Source: Vibrio sp. STUT-A11
Lineage (GTDB): Bacteria > Pseudomonadota > Gammaproteobacteria > Enterobacterales > Vibrionaceae
Length of the DNA stretch: 64,000 bases
Direction: 5' to 3'
Assembly (NCBI RefSeq): GCF_026000435.1
Contig: NZ_AP026763.1
Location: forward strand, 3,162,001 to 3,226,000
Of the stretch, positions 16,545 to 25,792 are shown in pieces. The translations under genes and the position numbers were made by a program. Under the pieces are notes generated by a model. It searched no databases. It saw only the letters and a list, made by a program, of their open reading frames with translations, and was not told the origin of the DNA. Position 1 is the first letter of the stretch. Each line of letters opens with the position of its first letter.

Positions 16545-18665
16545 TTGTATCTATTCGATAGCCTCAAAGACGTTGCCCAAGAATACCTAACAGAGCCTCA
16601 GATTGAGGCTCTGCGTCAATCTTATGTGGTAGCGCGAGATGCCCATGAAGGGCAAACCCGTTCTAGCGGGGAACCGTACATCATCCACCCTGTCGCTGTG
16701 TCTCGAATCCTGGCAGAAATGCGTCTGGATATTGAAACGCTCCAAGCCGCTCTATTGCATGACGTCATCGAAGATTGTGATGTCAGCAAAGAGGATCTCG
16801 AAGAGCAATTCGGTAACACCGTGGCTGAGCTGGTTGATGGTGTATCTAAACTGGACAAACTCAAATTCCGTGACAGGAAAGAGGCTCAGGCAGAGAACTT
16901 TCGTAAGATGGTTCTGGCCATGGTGCAAGACATCCGCGTAATTCTGATCAAACTGGCCGACCGAACGCACAATATGCGTACGCTTGGCGCACTTCGACCA
17001 GATAAAAAACGCCGTATCGCCCGTGAAACCCTCGAGATCTATTCACCACTGGCTCACCGTCTTGGTATTCACAATATCAAAACCGAGCTGGAAGAATTAG
17101 GTTTTGAAGCGCTCTACCCGAACCGTTATCGCGTTCTTAAAGAAGTAGTCAAAACGGCACGTGGTAATCGTAAAGAGATGATCCAACGCATCCACAGTGA
17201 GATCGAAGGCCGCCTGCAAGATGTCGGTCTGAGCTCACGCGTTGTGGGTCGTGAGAAAAACCTGTTCTCTATCTATAACAAGATGAAAACCAAAGAGCAG
17301 CGCTTCCACACCATCATGGATATCTACGCATTCCGAGTGGTTGTCGACACCTCTGATACCTGTTATCGAGTGCTGGGTCAGGTGCACAGCTTGTACAAAC
17401 CACGCCCGGGCCGCATGAAAGATTACATCGCGGTACCAAAAGCGAACGGCTACCAATCCCTGCATACTTCTATGGTCGGCCCTCACGGCGTTCCGGTAGA
17501 AGTACAGATCCGTACTGAAGATATGGATCAAATGGCGGATAAAGGTGTTGCTGCGCACTGGTCTTACAAAGACAAAGGCGATAAGTCTGGCACAACTGCG
17601 CAAGTAAAAGCTCAACGCTGGATGCAAAGCCTGCTTGAACTGCAGCAAAGCGCGGGTAACTCATTCGAATTCATTGAAAACGTAAAATCAGATCTGTTCC
17701 CAGACGAAATTTACGTCTTCACACCAAAAGGCCGTATCGTCGAATTGCCACTTGGCGCGACAGCGGTAGACTTCGCTTATGCGGTGCATACTGACGTCGG
17801 TAACTCTTGTGTTGGTGCGCGTGTTGATCGTAACCCTTACCCACTTAGTAAGGCACTGAAAAATGGTCAAACCGTCGAAATCATCAGTGCGCCGGGCGCT
17901 CGTCCGAATGCAGCCTGGCTGAACTATGTGGTGACTTCTCGTGCTCGTACCAAGATCCGTCAGGTTCTGAAGACCATGCGTCGTGAAGAATCAATCACGC
18001 TTGGGCGTCGCTTGCTGAACCATGCACTTGGTCGCCACTCTATTGACTCGATTTACCCAGAAAACGTCCAGGAAGTCCTGACTGACCTTCGTTTGGAAAG
18101 TACCGATGACTTGTTGGCTGCGATTGGTTTGGGTGAGTTAATGAGTATAGTCATTGCCCGTCGTCTGCTTGGTGATACCGAAGAGCTGACCACAACCAGT
18201 TCGATTCCAGGCGATTCGAAGAAAAAGCTGCCAATCCGTGGCGCCGAAGGGCTATTGCTGACGTTTGCAAACTGTTGCCACCCGATTCCGGATGATCACA
18301 TTATTGCGCACGTATCACCGGGTCGTGGTCTGGTTGTTCACCGCGAAACTTGTCCAAACGTTCGTGGTTACCAGAAAGAGCCGGATCGCTACATGGCCGT
18401 TGCCTGGTCTGACGATTACGATAAAGAGTTCATCGCCGAGCTCAAAGTCGACATGCTCAACCATCAAGGTGCGCTCGCTGAGCTAACCAACGTGATTTCG
18501 AAAACAGGCTCGAACATCCATGGCCTGTCAACGGAAGAGCGAGATGGTCGCCTGTATACCGTCACAGTGCTACTGACCACCAAAGATCGTGTTCACCTAG
18601 CTGGTATCATGCGAAAAATCAAAACGATGCCTCAGGCGACTCGAGTCAGACGCAGAAGAAAATAA
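16545..18665 (+). CDS. spoT: Bifunctional (p)ppGpp synthetase/hydrolase
   Basis: A 706-residue stringent-response enzyme. The N-terminal hydrolase domain has HD at 72-73 in LLHDVIEDC. The synthetase domain includes YHxLHTS-like GYQSLHTSMVGPHGVPVEVQIRTEDMD (about residues 300-327). A TGS domain (about 385-450) begins near VFTPKGRIVELP, and a C-terminal ACT domain includes NHQGALAELTNVIS. The start is TTG at 16545, giving MYLFDSLKD, which matches the E. coli N-terminus and its known TTG start; the weak Shine-Dalgarno suggests low translation. Complete and near-identical in layout to E. coli SpoT. Confidence 0.96.
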   Translation: MYLFDSLKDVAQEYLTEPQIEALRQSYVVARDAHEGQTRSSGEPYIIHPVAVSRILAEMRLDIETLQAALLHDVIEDCDVSKEDLEEQFGNTVAELVDGVSKLDKLKFRDRKEAQAENFRKMVLAMVQDIRVILIKLADRTHNMRTLGALRPDKKRRIARETLEIYSPLAHRLGIHNIKTELEELGFEALYPNRYRVLKEVVKTARGNRKEMIQRIHSEIEGRLQDVGLSSRVVGREKNLFSIYNKMKTKEQRFHTIMDIYAFRVVVDTSDTCYRVLGQVHSLYKPRPGRMKDYIAVPKANGYQSLHTSMVGPHGVPVEVQIRTEDMDQMADKGVAAHWSYKDKGDKSGTTAQVKAQRWMQSLLELQQSAGNSFEFIENVKSDLFPDEIYVFTPKGRIVELPLGATAVDFAYAVHTDVGNSCVGARVDRNPYPLSKALKNGQTVEIISAPGARPNAAWLNYVVTSRARTKIRQVLKTMRREESITLGRRLLNHALGRHSIDSIYPENVQEVLTDLRLESTDDLLAAIGLGELMSIVIARRLLGDTEELTTTSSIPGDSKKKLPIRGAEGLLLTFANCCHPIPDDHIIAHVSPGRGLVVHRETCPNVRGYQKEPDRYMAVAWSDDYDKEFIAELKVDMLNHQGALAELTNVISKTGSNIHGLSTEERDGRLYTVTVLLTTKDRVHLAGIMRKIKTMPQATRVRRRRK

Positions 18666-18670
18666 CCTCC

Positions 18671-18703
18671 ATCGCCACCTACCCCACTAGGTGGCGATTT
18701 TTT
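18671..18703 (+). terminator. Terminator after spoT
   Basis: Ten-base stem ATCGCCACCT with AGGTGGCGAT, 8-base loop, followed by TTTTT. Because it lies just before trmH, trmH must be read either by readthrough or from a promoter hidden here. Confidence 0.85.
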
Positions 18704-18717
18704 ATGTACCTATCACT

Positions 18718-19401
18718 ATGAATCTAGAACGCTACCACCGTATCCACCAAGTCCTGAAAGCACGCCAGACCGACCTAACGTTATGCCTAGAAGAAGTGCA
18801 CAAACCAAATAACGTCTCAGCCGTGATTCGTACCGCCGACGCAACGGGCTTGCATAAAGTTCACGCCATCTGGCCGGATAAGATGCGTACCTTAAGCCAC
18901 ACCTCTGCTGGCGCCCGTAACTGGGTAGAAGTGGACACTCACGACTCTATCACCAGCGCCGTAACAGAATTAAAAGCACAAGGCATGCAGGTGCTGGTGA
19001 CTAACCTGTCAGAGACAGCGGTCGACTTCCGTGAAATCGACTACACCAAACCAACGGCGATCATTCTAGGCAGTGAGAAAGTTGGCGCTTCGGAACAAGC
19101 GAAACAGCTCGCAGATCAAGACATCATCGTCCCAATGATTGGCATGGTGCAGTCGCTCAATGTCTCTGTCGCAAGTGCGGTGATATTGTATGAAGCCCAG
19201 CGACAGCGTGAAGCCGCCGGTATGTACGAGCGTGACGAAAGCGTTCTGCCGAGAGAGACGATTAACCGAATTCTGTTCGAACGTGGTCACCCGGTTCTGG
19301 CTAAAGTTGCGAAACGTAAAGGTCTCGCTTATCCGCCACTCGACGATGAGGGTCAAATCATCGCCGATGAGGCATGGTGGAAAGAGATGCAAAAGAAGTA
19401 A
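18718..19401 (+). CDS. trmH: tRNA (guanosine-2'-O-)-methyltransferase TrmH
   Basis: A 227-residue SPOUT methyltransferase that methylates the ribose of G18 in tRNAs. Motifs seen: HKPNNVSAVIRTADATG near residues 32-48, ILGSEKVGASEQAK, and the knot-forming IGMVQSLNVSVASAVILYE. ATG 18718 gives MNLERYHR, aligned with the E. coli start; longer upstream reading would begin inside the spoT terminator. It follows spoT as in E. coli. Confidence 0.95.
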   Translation: MNLERYHRIHQVLKARQTDLTLCLEEVHKPNNVSAVIRTADATGLHKVHAIWPDKMRTLSHTSAGARNWVEVDTHDSITSAVTELKAQGMQVLVTNLSETAVDFREIDYTKPTAIILGSEKVGASEQAKQLADQDIIVPMIGMVQSLNVSVASAVILYEAQRQREAAGMYERDESVLPRETINRILFERGHPVLAKVAKRKGLAYPPLDDEGQIIADEAWWKEMQKK

Positions 19402-19407
19402 AAAAGA

Positions 19408-19650
19408 TCCTAGGTTCTAGGATCCTAGGTCCTAGAAAGCGTTGCAGGGAGCACGGTGAAAAATTCAAAATCAGGTATCTGTTGCCTTGGAATACGGAAC
19501 GCTTCGCTTACGGAATACAGAGAGGTAAATGTGTGCACAATCTGTATTCCGTAATCTGTAATCCAAAACAACAAGCACGAACATCTAATGGAGCACCAAC
19601 GTCTCAACAAACTCCCCTAGAACCTAGGACCTTTCTTTTACCTAGGACCT
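19408..19650. repeat. Inverted-repeat-bounded intergenic element between trmH and recG
   Basis: Outer arms are a 14-bp perfect inverted repeat (TCCTAGGTTCTAGG at 19408-19421; complement at 19616-19629) with extra CCTAGG-type copies beside each arm (to 19435 on the left, 19641-19649 on the right). Inside is a second perfect 14-bp inverted repeat, TTACGGAATACAGA at 19508-19521 with its complement at 19541-19554. It has no coding capacity that looks real and fills nearly all of the 325-bp gap. It resembles a MITE-like or structured-RNA element. Confidence 0.65.
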
Positions 19651-19726
19651 CCAAAAACTTTTCCTGTACAAAAACACAGCTCCGTGGTTAACATATTGCA
19701 ATGTTAACCATTTTTTTGAGCCTTCT

Positions 19727-21808
19727 ATGTCTGCCCAACTGCTATCAGCTGTTCCATTAACTTCCCTTTCTGGGGTTGGCGCGAAAGTCGCAGAAAAACT
19801 AGCCAAAGTTGGCTTGCATTCGGTTCAGGATTTACTGTTTCACCTGCCACTTCGTTACGAAGATCGTACCCGTATTTATCCTATTGCTAAGCTCCATGCA
19901 GGGCTGTGGGCCGCAGTACAAGGCAAGGTGATGGCCGTGGATACCATTTTCGGTAAACGCAAAATGCTCACGGTAAAAATCAGTGATGGTAACGGCACTA
20001 TTACGCTGCGTTTTTTCAATTTTACCGCCGCCATGAAGAACAACTTTTCTCAAGGTAAGTTAGTACACGCTTACGGGGAAATAAAACGTGGTGGAATGGG
20101 TTTAGAAATCGTCCACCCAGATTACAAGTTCTACATCAGCGAACAAAAGCCAGATGTAGAACAAAGCCTGACGCCCGTTTATCCCACTACAGATGGCCTA
20201 AGACAAATCACCCTGCGTAACCTGAGCGAACAGGCATTAGCGTTATTGGATAAAGCCGCCGTACAAGAGTTACTGCCAGCGGGTTTATACGATCACCAAA
20301 TCACCATGTCTCAGGCGCTGCACACCATTCACCGACCGCCCCCAACGATCAACTTAGATGAATTTGATGAAGGTAAGCATCCGGCACAAATTCGTCTGAT
20401 CATGGAAGAACTGCTGGCTCAGAACTTATCTATGCTGGCGGTGCGCAGTAAAGGACAGCAAGATATTGCTTTGCCACTTGCTCCTTGTGAAAAACTGAAG
20501 AACCAACTGCTGGCACAACTGCCGTTCTCACCAACCAACGCTCAGACACGAGTCGTAAAAGAGATTGAAGCCGATCTGGAGAAGCCTCACCCGATGATGC
20601 GCCTTGTTCAGGGCGATGTCGGCTCAGGGAAAACCCTCGTCGCGGCACTTGCTGCGGTTCGCGCTATCGAGCACGGTTATCAGGTCGCACTAATGGCACC
20701 GACTGAGCTTCTGGCCGAACAGCATGCCATCAACTTTGCCAACTGGCTTGAATCAATGGGAATCCAAGTGGGCTGGCTGGCGGGTAAATTAAAGGGGAAA
20801 GCCAAAGAAGCCGAGCTTGCACGCATTGCCAGTGGTGAGGCGCAAATGGTAGTGGGTACTCACGCGCTCTTCCAGGAACATGTTGAATTCAATCATCTGG
20901 CACTGGTGATTATTGATGAACAGCACCGCTTTGGCGTCCACCAGCGCTTAGAGTTACGTGAGAAAGGGGCCAAGCAAGGCGCTTACCCACATCAGCTCAT
21001 CATGACCGCTACCCCTATCCCGCGCACCCTGGCGATGACCGCTTACGCCGATTTAGAAACCTCAGTAATTGACGAATTACCGCCGGGCCGAACTCCGATT
21101 CAAACCGTCGCGATTCCCGATACCAAGCGCGACGACATCGTAGAACGAGTTCGCCATGCCTGTCTCAACGAAGGTAAGCAAGCCTACTGGGTGTGTACAC
21201 TGATTGATGAGTCTGAGGTATTGGAGGCACAAGCTGCCGCTGATACTGCTGAAGAACTGCAACGCAAGCTACCTGATGTAAAAATTGGTTTGGTTCATGG
21301 CCGTATGAAGCCAGCGGAAAAACAAGCGGTGATGCAGGATTTTAAAGACAACAAACTGCACCTACTTGTCGCAACAACCGTGATAGAAGTTGGTGTTGAC
21401 GTACCCAACTCAAGCCTGATGATCATCGAAAACCCGGAGAGACTCGGTTTAGCTCAGCTCCACCAGCTAAGAGGCCGTGTTGGACGAGGCTCAGTCGCTA
21501 GTCATTGTGTTCTGCTCTATCATTCACCGCTATCAAAAACCGCACAAAAGCGCCTCGGCGTTCTGCGTGAAAGCAACGACGGCTTTGTCATTGCGCAGAA
21601 AGATTTGGAGATCCGTGGCCCTGGTGAGTTATTAGGTACCAAGCAAACCGGTCTGGCAGATTTTAAAATTGCGGACTTGGTTCGTGATCAGCGCTTAATA
21701 CCCGAAGTTCAACGCATAGCGCGCCATATCCACGACAATTACCCTACTAATGCCACGGCGATTATCGACCGTTGGTTAGGTGAACGGGATATTTACTCCA
21801 AAGCTTAA
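19727..21808 (+). CDS. recG: ATP-dependent DNA helicase RecG
   Basis: A 693-residue branch-migration helicase for stalled forks and Holliday junctions, the same length as E. coli RecG. The N-terminal wedge/OB domain (about 1-160) contains KVMAVDTIFGKRKMLTVKI. Walker A GDVGSGKT follows near residue 295 and Walker B is DEQHRFG. Helicase motifs include TATPIPRTL and the C-terminal QLRGRVGRG. It keeps the enteric position after spoT-trmH. ATG 19727 gives MSAQLLSAVPLTSLSGVG, matching family N-termini. Confidence 0.97.
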   Translation: MSAQLLSAVPLTSLSGVGAKVAEKLAKVGLHSVQDLLFHLPLRYEDRTRIYPIAKLHAGLWAAVQGKVMAVDTIFGKRKMLTVKISDGNGTITLRFFNFTAAMKNNFSQGKLVHAYGEIKRGGMGLEIVHPDYKFYISEQKPDVEQSLTPVYPTTDGLRQITLRNLSEQALALLDKAAVQELLPAGLYDHQITMSQALHTIHRPPPTINLDEFDEGKHPAQIRLIMEELLAQNLSMLAVRSKGQQDIALPLAPCEKLKNQLLAQLPFSPTNAQTRVVKEIEADLEKPHPMMRLVQGDVGSGKTLVAALAAVRAIEHGYQVALMAPTELLAEQHAINFANWLESMGIQVGWLAGKLKGKAKEAELARIASGEAQMVVGTHALFQEHVEFNHLALVIIDEQHRFGVHQRLELREKGAKQGAYPHQLIMTATPIPRTLAMTAYADLETSVIDELPPGRTPIQTVAIPDTKRDDIVERVRHACLNEGKQAYWVCTLIDESEVLEAQAAADTAEELQRKLPDVKIGLVHGRMKPAEKQAVMQDFKDNKLHLLVATTVIEVGVDVPNSSLMIIENPERLGLAQLHQLRGRVGRGSVASHCVLLYHSPLSKTAQKRLGVLRESNDGFVIAQKDLEIRGPGELLGTKQTGLADFKIADLVRDQRLIPEVQRIARHIHDNYPTNATAIIDRWLGERDIYSKA

Positions 21809-21842
21809 AATTGTCCGATTAACTGATTATCAACGCCTCATG

Positions 21843-21878
21843 GCAATCGTTTGCTTTTTAAATAAATCACTCTATAAT
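21843..21878 (+). promoter_or_regulatory. xanP promoter with overlapping PurR-like operator
   Basis: A near-consensus PurR core GCAATCGTTTGC lies at 21843-21854 (E. coli consensus core CGCAAACGTTTGCG). It overlaps a -35 element TTGCTT (21851-21856), followed after 16 bp by a perfect TATAAT (21873-21878). The predicted start near 21885 leaves a leader of about 135 bases. Repression of purine-base uptake when purines are plentiful is expected. Confidence 0.65.
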
Positions 21879-22020
21879 CGCGCACAAAATTAGGGTATTT
21901 ACCCAAACCAATCTGAGTTGACACTGATTAACAGCAATCACAGATCAAAACGTCACCTCCTCCCAGTACTCCCATTCAGCGAGCGCTGGGTAATCAATAT
22001 TGCGACAAGCGAGACAAACC

Positions 22021-23409
22021 ATGACAACTTCAAACCGATCTTCGGAACTGGTCTATCAATTAAATGATCGCCCACCACTACCACAAACGATTTTCGCCGC
22101 CATTCAGCACCTTTTAGCGATGTTCGTTGCGGTTATCACCCCTTCGTTGATCATTTGCCAATCCTTAGGCGTACCAGCCGATCAGACAAACACCATTATC
22201 AGCATGTCTCTGTTTGCTTCTGGTGTGTCGTCATTTATTCAGATTCGTACTTTTGGTCCGATAGGCTCTGGCTTATTGTCAGTACAAGGCACCAGCTTTA
22301 ACTTTTTAGGTCCAATCATTGGTGCTGGCTTGTCATTGAAAGCCGGCGGTGCTGACATTAGCACAATGATGGCCGCCATATTCGGCACGATTCTGGTCGC
22401 TTCCTTCGCGGAAATTCTGCTGTCTCGAGTGCTTGAGCACGCTCGCCGCATCATCACTCCGCTGGTTTCAGGTATTGTGGTGACTCTGATTGGTCTGACA
22501 TTGATTCAAGTTGGATTAGTCTCAATGGGTGGTGGCTATGCTGCGATGGGTGATGGCACGTTCGGTAGTCTGGATAAGTTAGCGCTGGCTGGCACGGTAC
22601 TGGGCCTAATCGTTATTCTGAACCGCTCAAATAACCCTTACATTCGCGTTGCTTCGATTGTCATTGCAATACTGGTTGGCTATATCATGGCCTACTTTAT
22701 GGGCATGGTGGACACATCACAGCTAAGTGAGACCAACCTGGTTGCGCTGCCAATCCCAATGCAATACGGCTTGGCGTTTGACTGGTCGTTGTTTATTCCA
22801 CTGGTACTAATCTTCTTCATTACTGCGCTGGAAGCGATCGGCGATATTACCGCAACGTCAGAAGTATCCGGCGAGCCAGTTAAAGGCCCGGTTTATATGC
22901 AGCGCATCAAAGGTGGCGTGCTGGCGGACGGTTTAAACTCAGCTATCGCAGCGGTCTTTAACAGCTTCCCGAACTCGACGTTCAGCCAAAACAACGGCAT
23001 CATCATGCTGACAGGCGTCGCAAGCCGTTACGTGGGTTATTTCATCTCCGCTATGCTGGTTTTACTTGGTTTATTCCCTGGTGTTGCGAGCTTTGTGCAG
23101 TTGATTCCAGAGCCTGTACTTGGCGGCGCAACCATCGTGATGTTTGGTACGATTGCCGCGGCAGGTGTGCGTATTATCTCTCGTGTTGATCTCGACCGCC
23201 GTGCGATTCTGATCATGGCGTTGTCTTTTTCGATGGGCCTTGGTATTGCTCAGAAGCCAGAAATTCTGCAATTCATGCCGGAATTTATTAAGAGCATCTT
23301 CTCGACGGGTGTTGCTGCTGGCGGTATCACTGCCATCATCCTAAACCTGCTATTGCCAGAGAAACTGGAAGACGAAGAACCAGAAGTTCAAGAGGTCAAA
23401 GAATCCTAG
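22021..23409 (+). CDS. xanP: Xanthine/purine permease, NCS2 family
   Basis: A 462-residue inner-membrane permease with about 12-14 membrane segments. NCS2 hallmarks are visible: HLLAMFVAVITPSLI at the start, ALEAIGDITATSEVSG (the conserved glutamate in the substrate site), and NSFPNSTFSQNNGIIMLTGVASRYVG. Gene position after recG matches xanP (yicE) in E. coli, and the sequence is XanP-like rather than uracil-specific UraA-like. ATG 22021 is chosen over a TTG seven codons upstream. A PurR-like operator upstream supports purine-base uptake. Confidence 0.88.
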   Translation: MTTSNRSSELVYQLNDRPPLPQTIFAAIQHLLAMFVAVITPSLIICQSLGVPADQTNTIISMSLFASGVSSFIQIRTFGPIGSGLLSVQGTSFNFLGPIIGAGLSLKAGGADISTMMAAIFGTILVASFAEILLSRVLEHARRIITPLVSGIVVTLIGLTLIQVGLVSMGGGYAAMGDGTFGSLDKLALAGTVLGLIVILNRSNNPYIRVASIVIAILVGYIMAYFMGMVDTSQLSETNLVALPIPMQYGLAFDWSLFIPLVLIFFITALEAIGDITATSEVSGEPVKGPVYMQRIKGGVLADGLNSAIAAVFNSFPNSTFSQNNGIIMLTGVASRYVGYFISAMLVLLGLFPGVASFVQLIPEPVLGGATIVMFGTIAAAGVRIISRVDLDRRAILIMALSFSMGLGIAQKPEILQFMPEFIKSIFSTGVAAGGITAIILNLLLPEKLEDEEPEVQEVKES

Positions 23410-23456
23410 ACTGATCAATAGGATGAGAAAAGCCCGATCTCACAACTGAGGCTTAG

Positions 23457-23482
23457 TGCCGTTCGTTTAACCGCGAACGGCA
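23457..23482 (+). other. Hairpin after xanP
   Basis: Nine-base stem TGCCGTTCG with CGAACGGCA, 8-base loop, no clear T-run. It sits between convergent xanP and envZ. It may terminate or stabilise the xanP transcript. Confidence 0.4.
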
Positions 23483-23495
23483 TATTACACTCTCC

Positions 23496-23630
23496 CGTCT
23501 TTCTGAACAGCGACGAAGGAGCATGATTCAGAATCTTCTATCCGATCACTATATCGCCAAAATGATTCCTGTACCTGTTCTGCACGCTGATAGTAGATTC
23601 CTAGTCTCGCTACGGCTCGCAGGAATGACC
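23496..23630. repeat. Dispersed intergenic repeat, copy A
   Basis: A 135-bp element starting CGTCTTTCTGAACAGCGACG and ending AGGAATGACC. It aligns along its length with 26014-26149, including TGAACAGCGACGAAGGAGC near the left end and AGATTCCTAGTCTCG near the right end. It fills the gap between xanP and envZ. No ORF. Its sequence class (REP- or MITE-like) was not identified. Confidence 0.7.
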
Positions 23631-23652
23631 AGCAATTTACTACGATATGGTA

Positions 23653-24945
23653 TTACTTGGTCGGGAAGCTGATTTGTGCGATTAAGCCACCTTCACTACG
23701 ATTGCGCATCACAACCGAGCCTGAATGCTGGCTGACAATGCGCTTGACGATCGCCAGACCAAGCCCGGTCCCTTCACTGCCTCGTGCCGTATCTCCACGC
23801 GTAAACGGTTCAAACAACTTACCGACCTGATCCGGTTCAATACCGGGGCCATTGTCTTCCACTGTGACCCAAACCAGTTGGTTATCTGCGGTCATACCCG
23901 TCGATACTTTGACCCAGCCATTGCCATAGCGAACCGCGTTGACCACTAGGTTCGTCACAGCACGTTTTATCGCAATCGAATTGCCCAAAGCAGGTTTGAT
24001 GGACGCTTCAATCCGTGTCTCAATTTCCTGTTCTTCACTGCCTTCTGCGCCCGCAACATCACAGACAATGTCGTTCAGGTATACGGCCTCAAACGTCTGG
24101 TTGTTCACTGGCTTGAGGTAGTCCATAAATTGGCTGATGATTTCATTGCACTCTTCCGTATCGCTGATGATGCCTTCCGCTAGATAGCTTTCTTCAGGTG
24201 ACATCATTTCTGTCGCCAGACGAATTCGAGTTAGAGGTGTACGTAAATCGTGGCTGATCCCCGCCATCAACAAGGCGCGATCTTCTTCCAGCTCCTGAAT
24301 ACCTTTCGACATCTGATTAAAAGCACGGGTCACCGCGCGAATTTCTAACGCGCCTTTCTCTGGTATCGGTGGCGGTATCTCACCTCGTCCAACCCCCTTG
24401 GCGGCTCTTTCTAACGCCAGTAACGGTCGGTTTTGAAAACGAATAAATAACCAGCCACCAGCGATAATCAGCAATGCCATAATCAGGCTGTTACGAAATA
24501 GCGGCGCAAAATCCTCTTCTTGCAGCTCTGAGAGCGGGATACGAATAAGCGAGTTGGGCAGCTTGTCGATGTGCATCCACAAGATGTAGCTCTCCTCGCC
24601 CAACATCAAACGCACTTCAGTCGGGGAGTCCAGTTCTTGAGTCATTTCTTCCGACATCAATTCAATCGACATCGCATGATTAAACTCGTCCGCTCTTTCA
24701 CTATCAATACTGTGAACCGTTACACCCAGCCTTTCTAATAACTGACGCCTTATTGGTGCCTCATACTGAAGCTCTCCGTCGGCATCAAGTACCAGATTGA
24801 GCTCATGAGCGAGAATTTTATTGAACTGCTGCAGGCTCGGCATCAACGCATAATTAAAAACAGCGTAATAAGAGAAAACTTGGCTAGCGAGAAGCAAAGA
24901 AATGAACAGCAGAATAGATTGAGTGAGAGAGCTTCGGATTCGCAT
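23653..24945 (-). CDS. envZ: Osmosensor histidine kinase EnvZ
   Basis: A 430-residue inner-membrane sensor kinase that phosphorylates and dephosphorylates OmpR. Membrane segments lie at about 9-29 and 151-170, flanking a periplasmic domain, followed by a HAMP region (to about 220). The H-box GISHDLRTPLTR has His232, the N-box TNLVVNAVRYG lies at 331-341, and the ATP-binding boxes are DNGPGI (364-369) and GTGLGL (392-397). It lies 127 bp after ompR, a larger gap than the overlap seen in E. coli, but in the same transcript orientation. Confidence 0.95.
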   Translation of the reverse strand: MRIRSSLTQSILLFISLLLASQVFSYYAVFNYALMPSLQQFNKILAHELNLVLDADGELQYEAPIRRQLLERLGVTVHSIDSERADEFNHAMSIELMSEEMTQELDSPTEVRLMLGEESYILWMHIDKLPNSLIRIPLSELQEEDFAPLFRNSLIMALLIIAGGWLFIRFQNRPLLALERAAKGVGRGEIPPPIPEKGALEIRAVTRAFNQMSKGIQELEEDRALLMAGISHDLRTPLTRIRLATEMMSPEESYLAEGIISDTEECNEIISQFMDYLKPVNNQTFEAVYLNDIVCDVAGAEGSEEQEIETRIEASIKPALGNSIAIKRAVTNLVVNAVRYGNGWVKVSTGMTADNQLVWVTVEDNGPGIEPDQVGKLFEPFTRGDTARGSEGTGLGLAIVKRIVSQHSGSVVMRNRSEGGLIAQISFPTK

Positions 24946-25072
24946 GGACAGTTCCTGGTGATCCTAACAGAGTGTTGCTAAAAGAATGTGCCTAATCACA
25001 ATTTTCCGCCCTCATACAGGAGATGCAAGAGGACGGAATGTACAGACAAATATCGGAGTGCAGTTACGCCAA

Positions 25073-25792
25073 TTATACTTCTTTGCCGTCTGGGACAAAT
25101 ACGTAACCTAAGCCCCATACTGTCTGAATGTAGCGTGGTTTACTCGGATCATCTTCCAACATACGACGAAGACGAGAAATTTGTACATCAATAGATCGTT
25201 CCATCGCCGAATATTCACGACCACGGGCCATATTCATCAGCTTGTCACGCGACATTGGCTCACGCGCATTGGTGACTAAGGCTTTTAATACGGCAAACTC
25301 ACCGGATGTTAACGGCATCGCTTCTTCGCCACGGAACATTTCACGCGTTCCTAGGTTTAAACGGAATTCACCAAACTCAACCACTTTTTCTTCCGTGCTT
25401 GGCGCACCCGGCAGTTCGATGGTTTGACGGCGCAATACCGCTTTAATGCGAGCCAGCAACTCACGCGGGTTAAATGGTTTTGGCAGATAATCGTCTGCCC
25501 CGACTTCTAAGCCAACAATACGATCAACTTCGTCACCTTTTGCGGTCAGCATCAGGATAGGTAACATGTTGTTCGCGTTACGTAAGCGGCGACAGATAGA
25601 TAAACCGTCTTCACCTGGCAACATCAAATCGAGCACCATTAAGTGAAAGTTTTCACGCGTCAGTAAGCGATCCATTTGTTCGCCATTGGCAACGCTACGA
25701 ACCTGAAAACCTTGCTCAGAAAGGTAACGCTCCAATAGAGCACGTAAACGAGCATCGTCATCAACCACTAAAATTTTATGATTTTCCTGCAT
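25073..25792 (-). CDS. ompR: Response regulator OmpR
   Basis: A 239-residue regulator: receiver domain with acidic residues at 11-13, phospho-acceptor Asp55, Thr83 and Lys105, then a winged-helix OmpR-type DNA-binding domain ending GLGYVFVPDGKEV. MSRDKLMNMARGREYSAMERSIDVQISRLRRML is nearly the E. coli sequence. It controls porin and envelope genes in response to osmolarity with EnvZ. Confidence 0.97.
   Translation of the reverse strand: MQENHKILVVDDDARLRALLERYLSEQGFQVRSVANGEQMDRLLTRENFHLMVLDLMLPGEDGLSICRRLRNANNMLPILMLTAKGDEVDRIVGLEVGADDYLPKPFNPRELLARIKAVLRRQTIELPGAPSTEEKVVEFGEFRLNLGTREMFRGEEAMPLTSGEFAVLKALVTNAREPMSRDKLMNMARGREYSAMERSIDVQISRLRRMLEDDPSKPRYIQTVWGLGYVFVPDGKEV

Noticed and set aside
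16545..16547. Possible truncated spoT because no ATG start is present
   Set aside because: A TTG start gives the exact family N-terminus (MYLFDSL) and E. coli spoT also uses TTG; the gene is complete.
19374..19691. 105-codon frame across the trmH-recG gap
   Set aside because: It runs through the inverted repeats; its sequence is explained by the repeat element, not by a protein.
21885..22020. Purine riboswitch in the xanP leader
   Set aside because: The leader of about 135 bases lacks the conserved junction sequences of purine aptamers; the PurR-like site explains regulation better.
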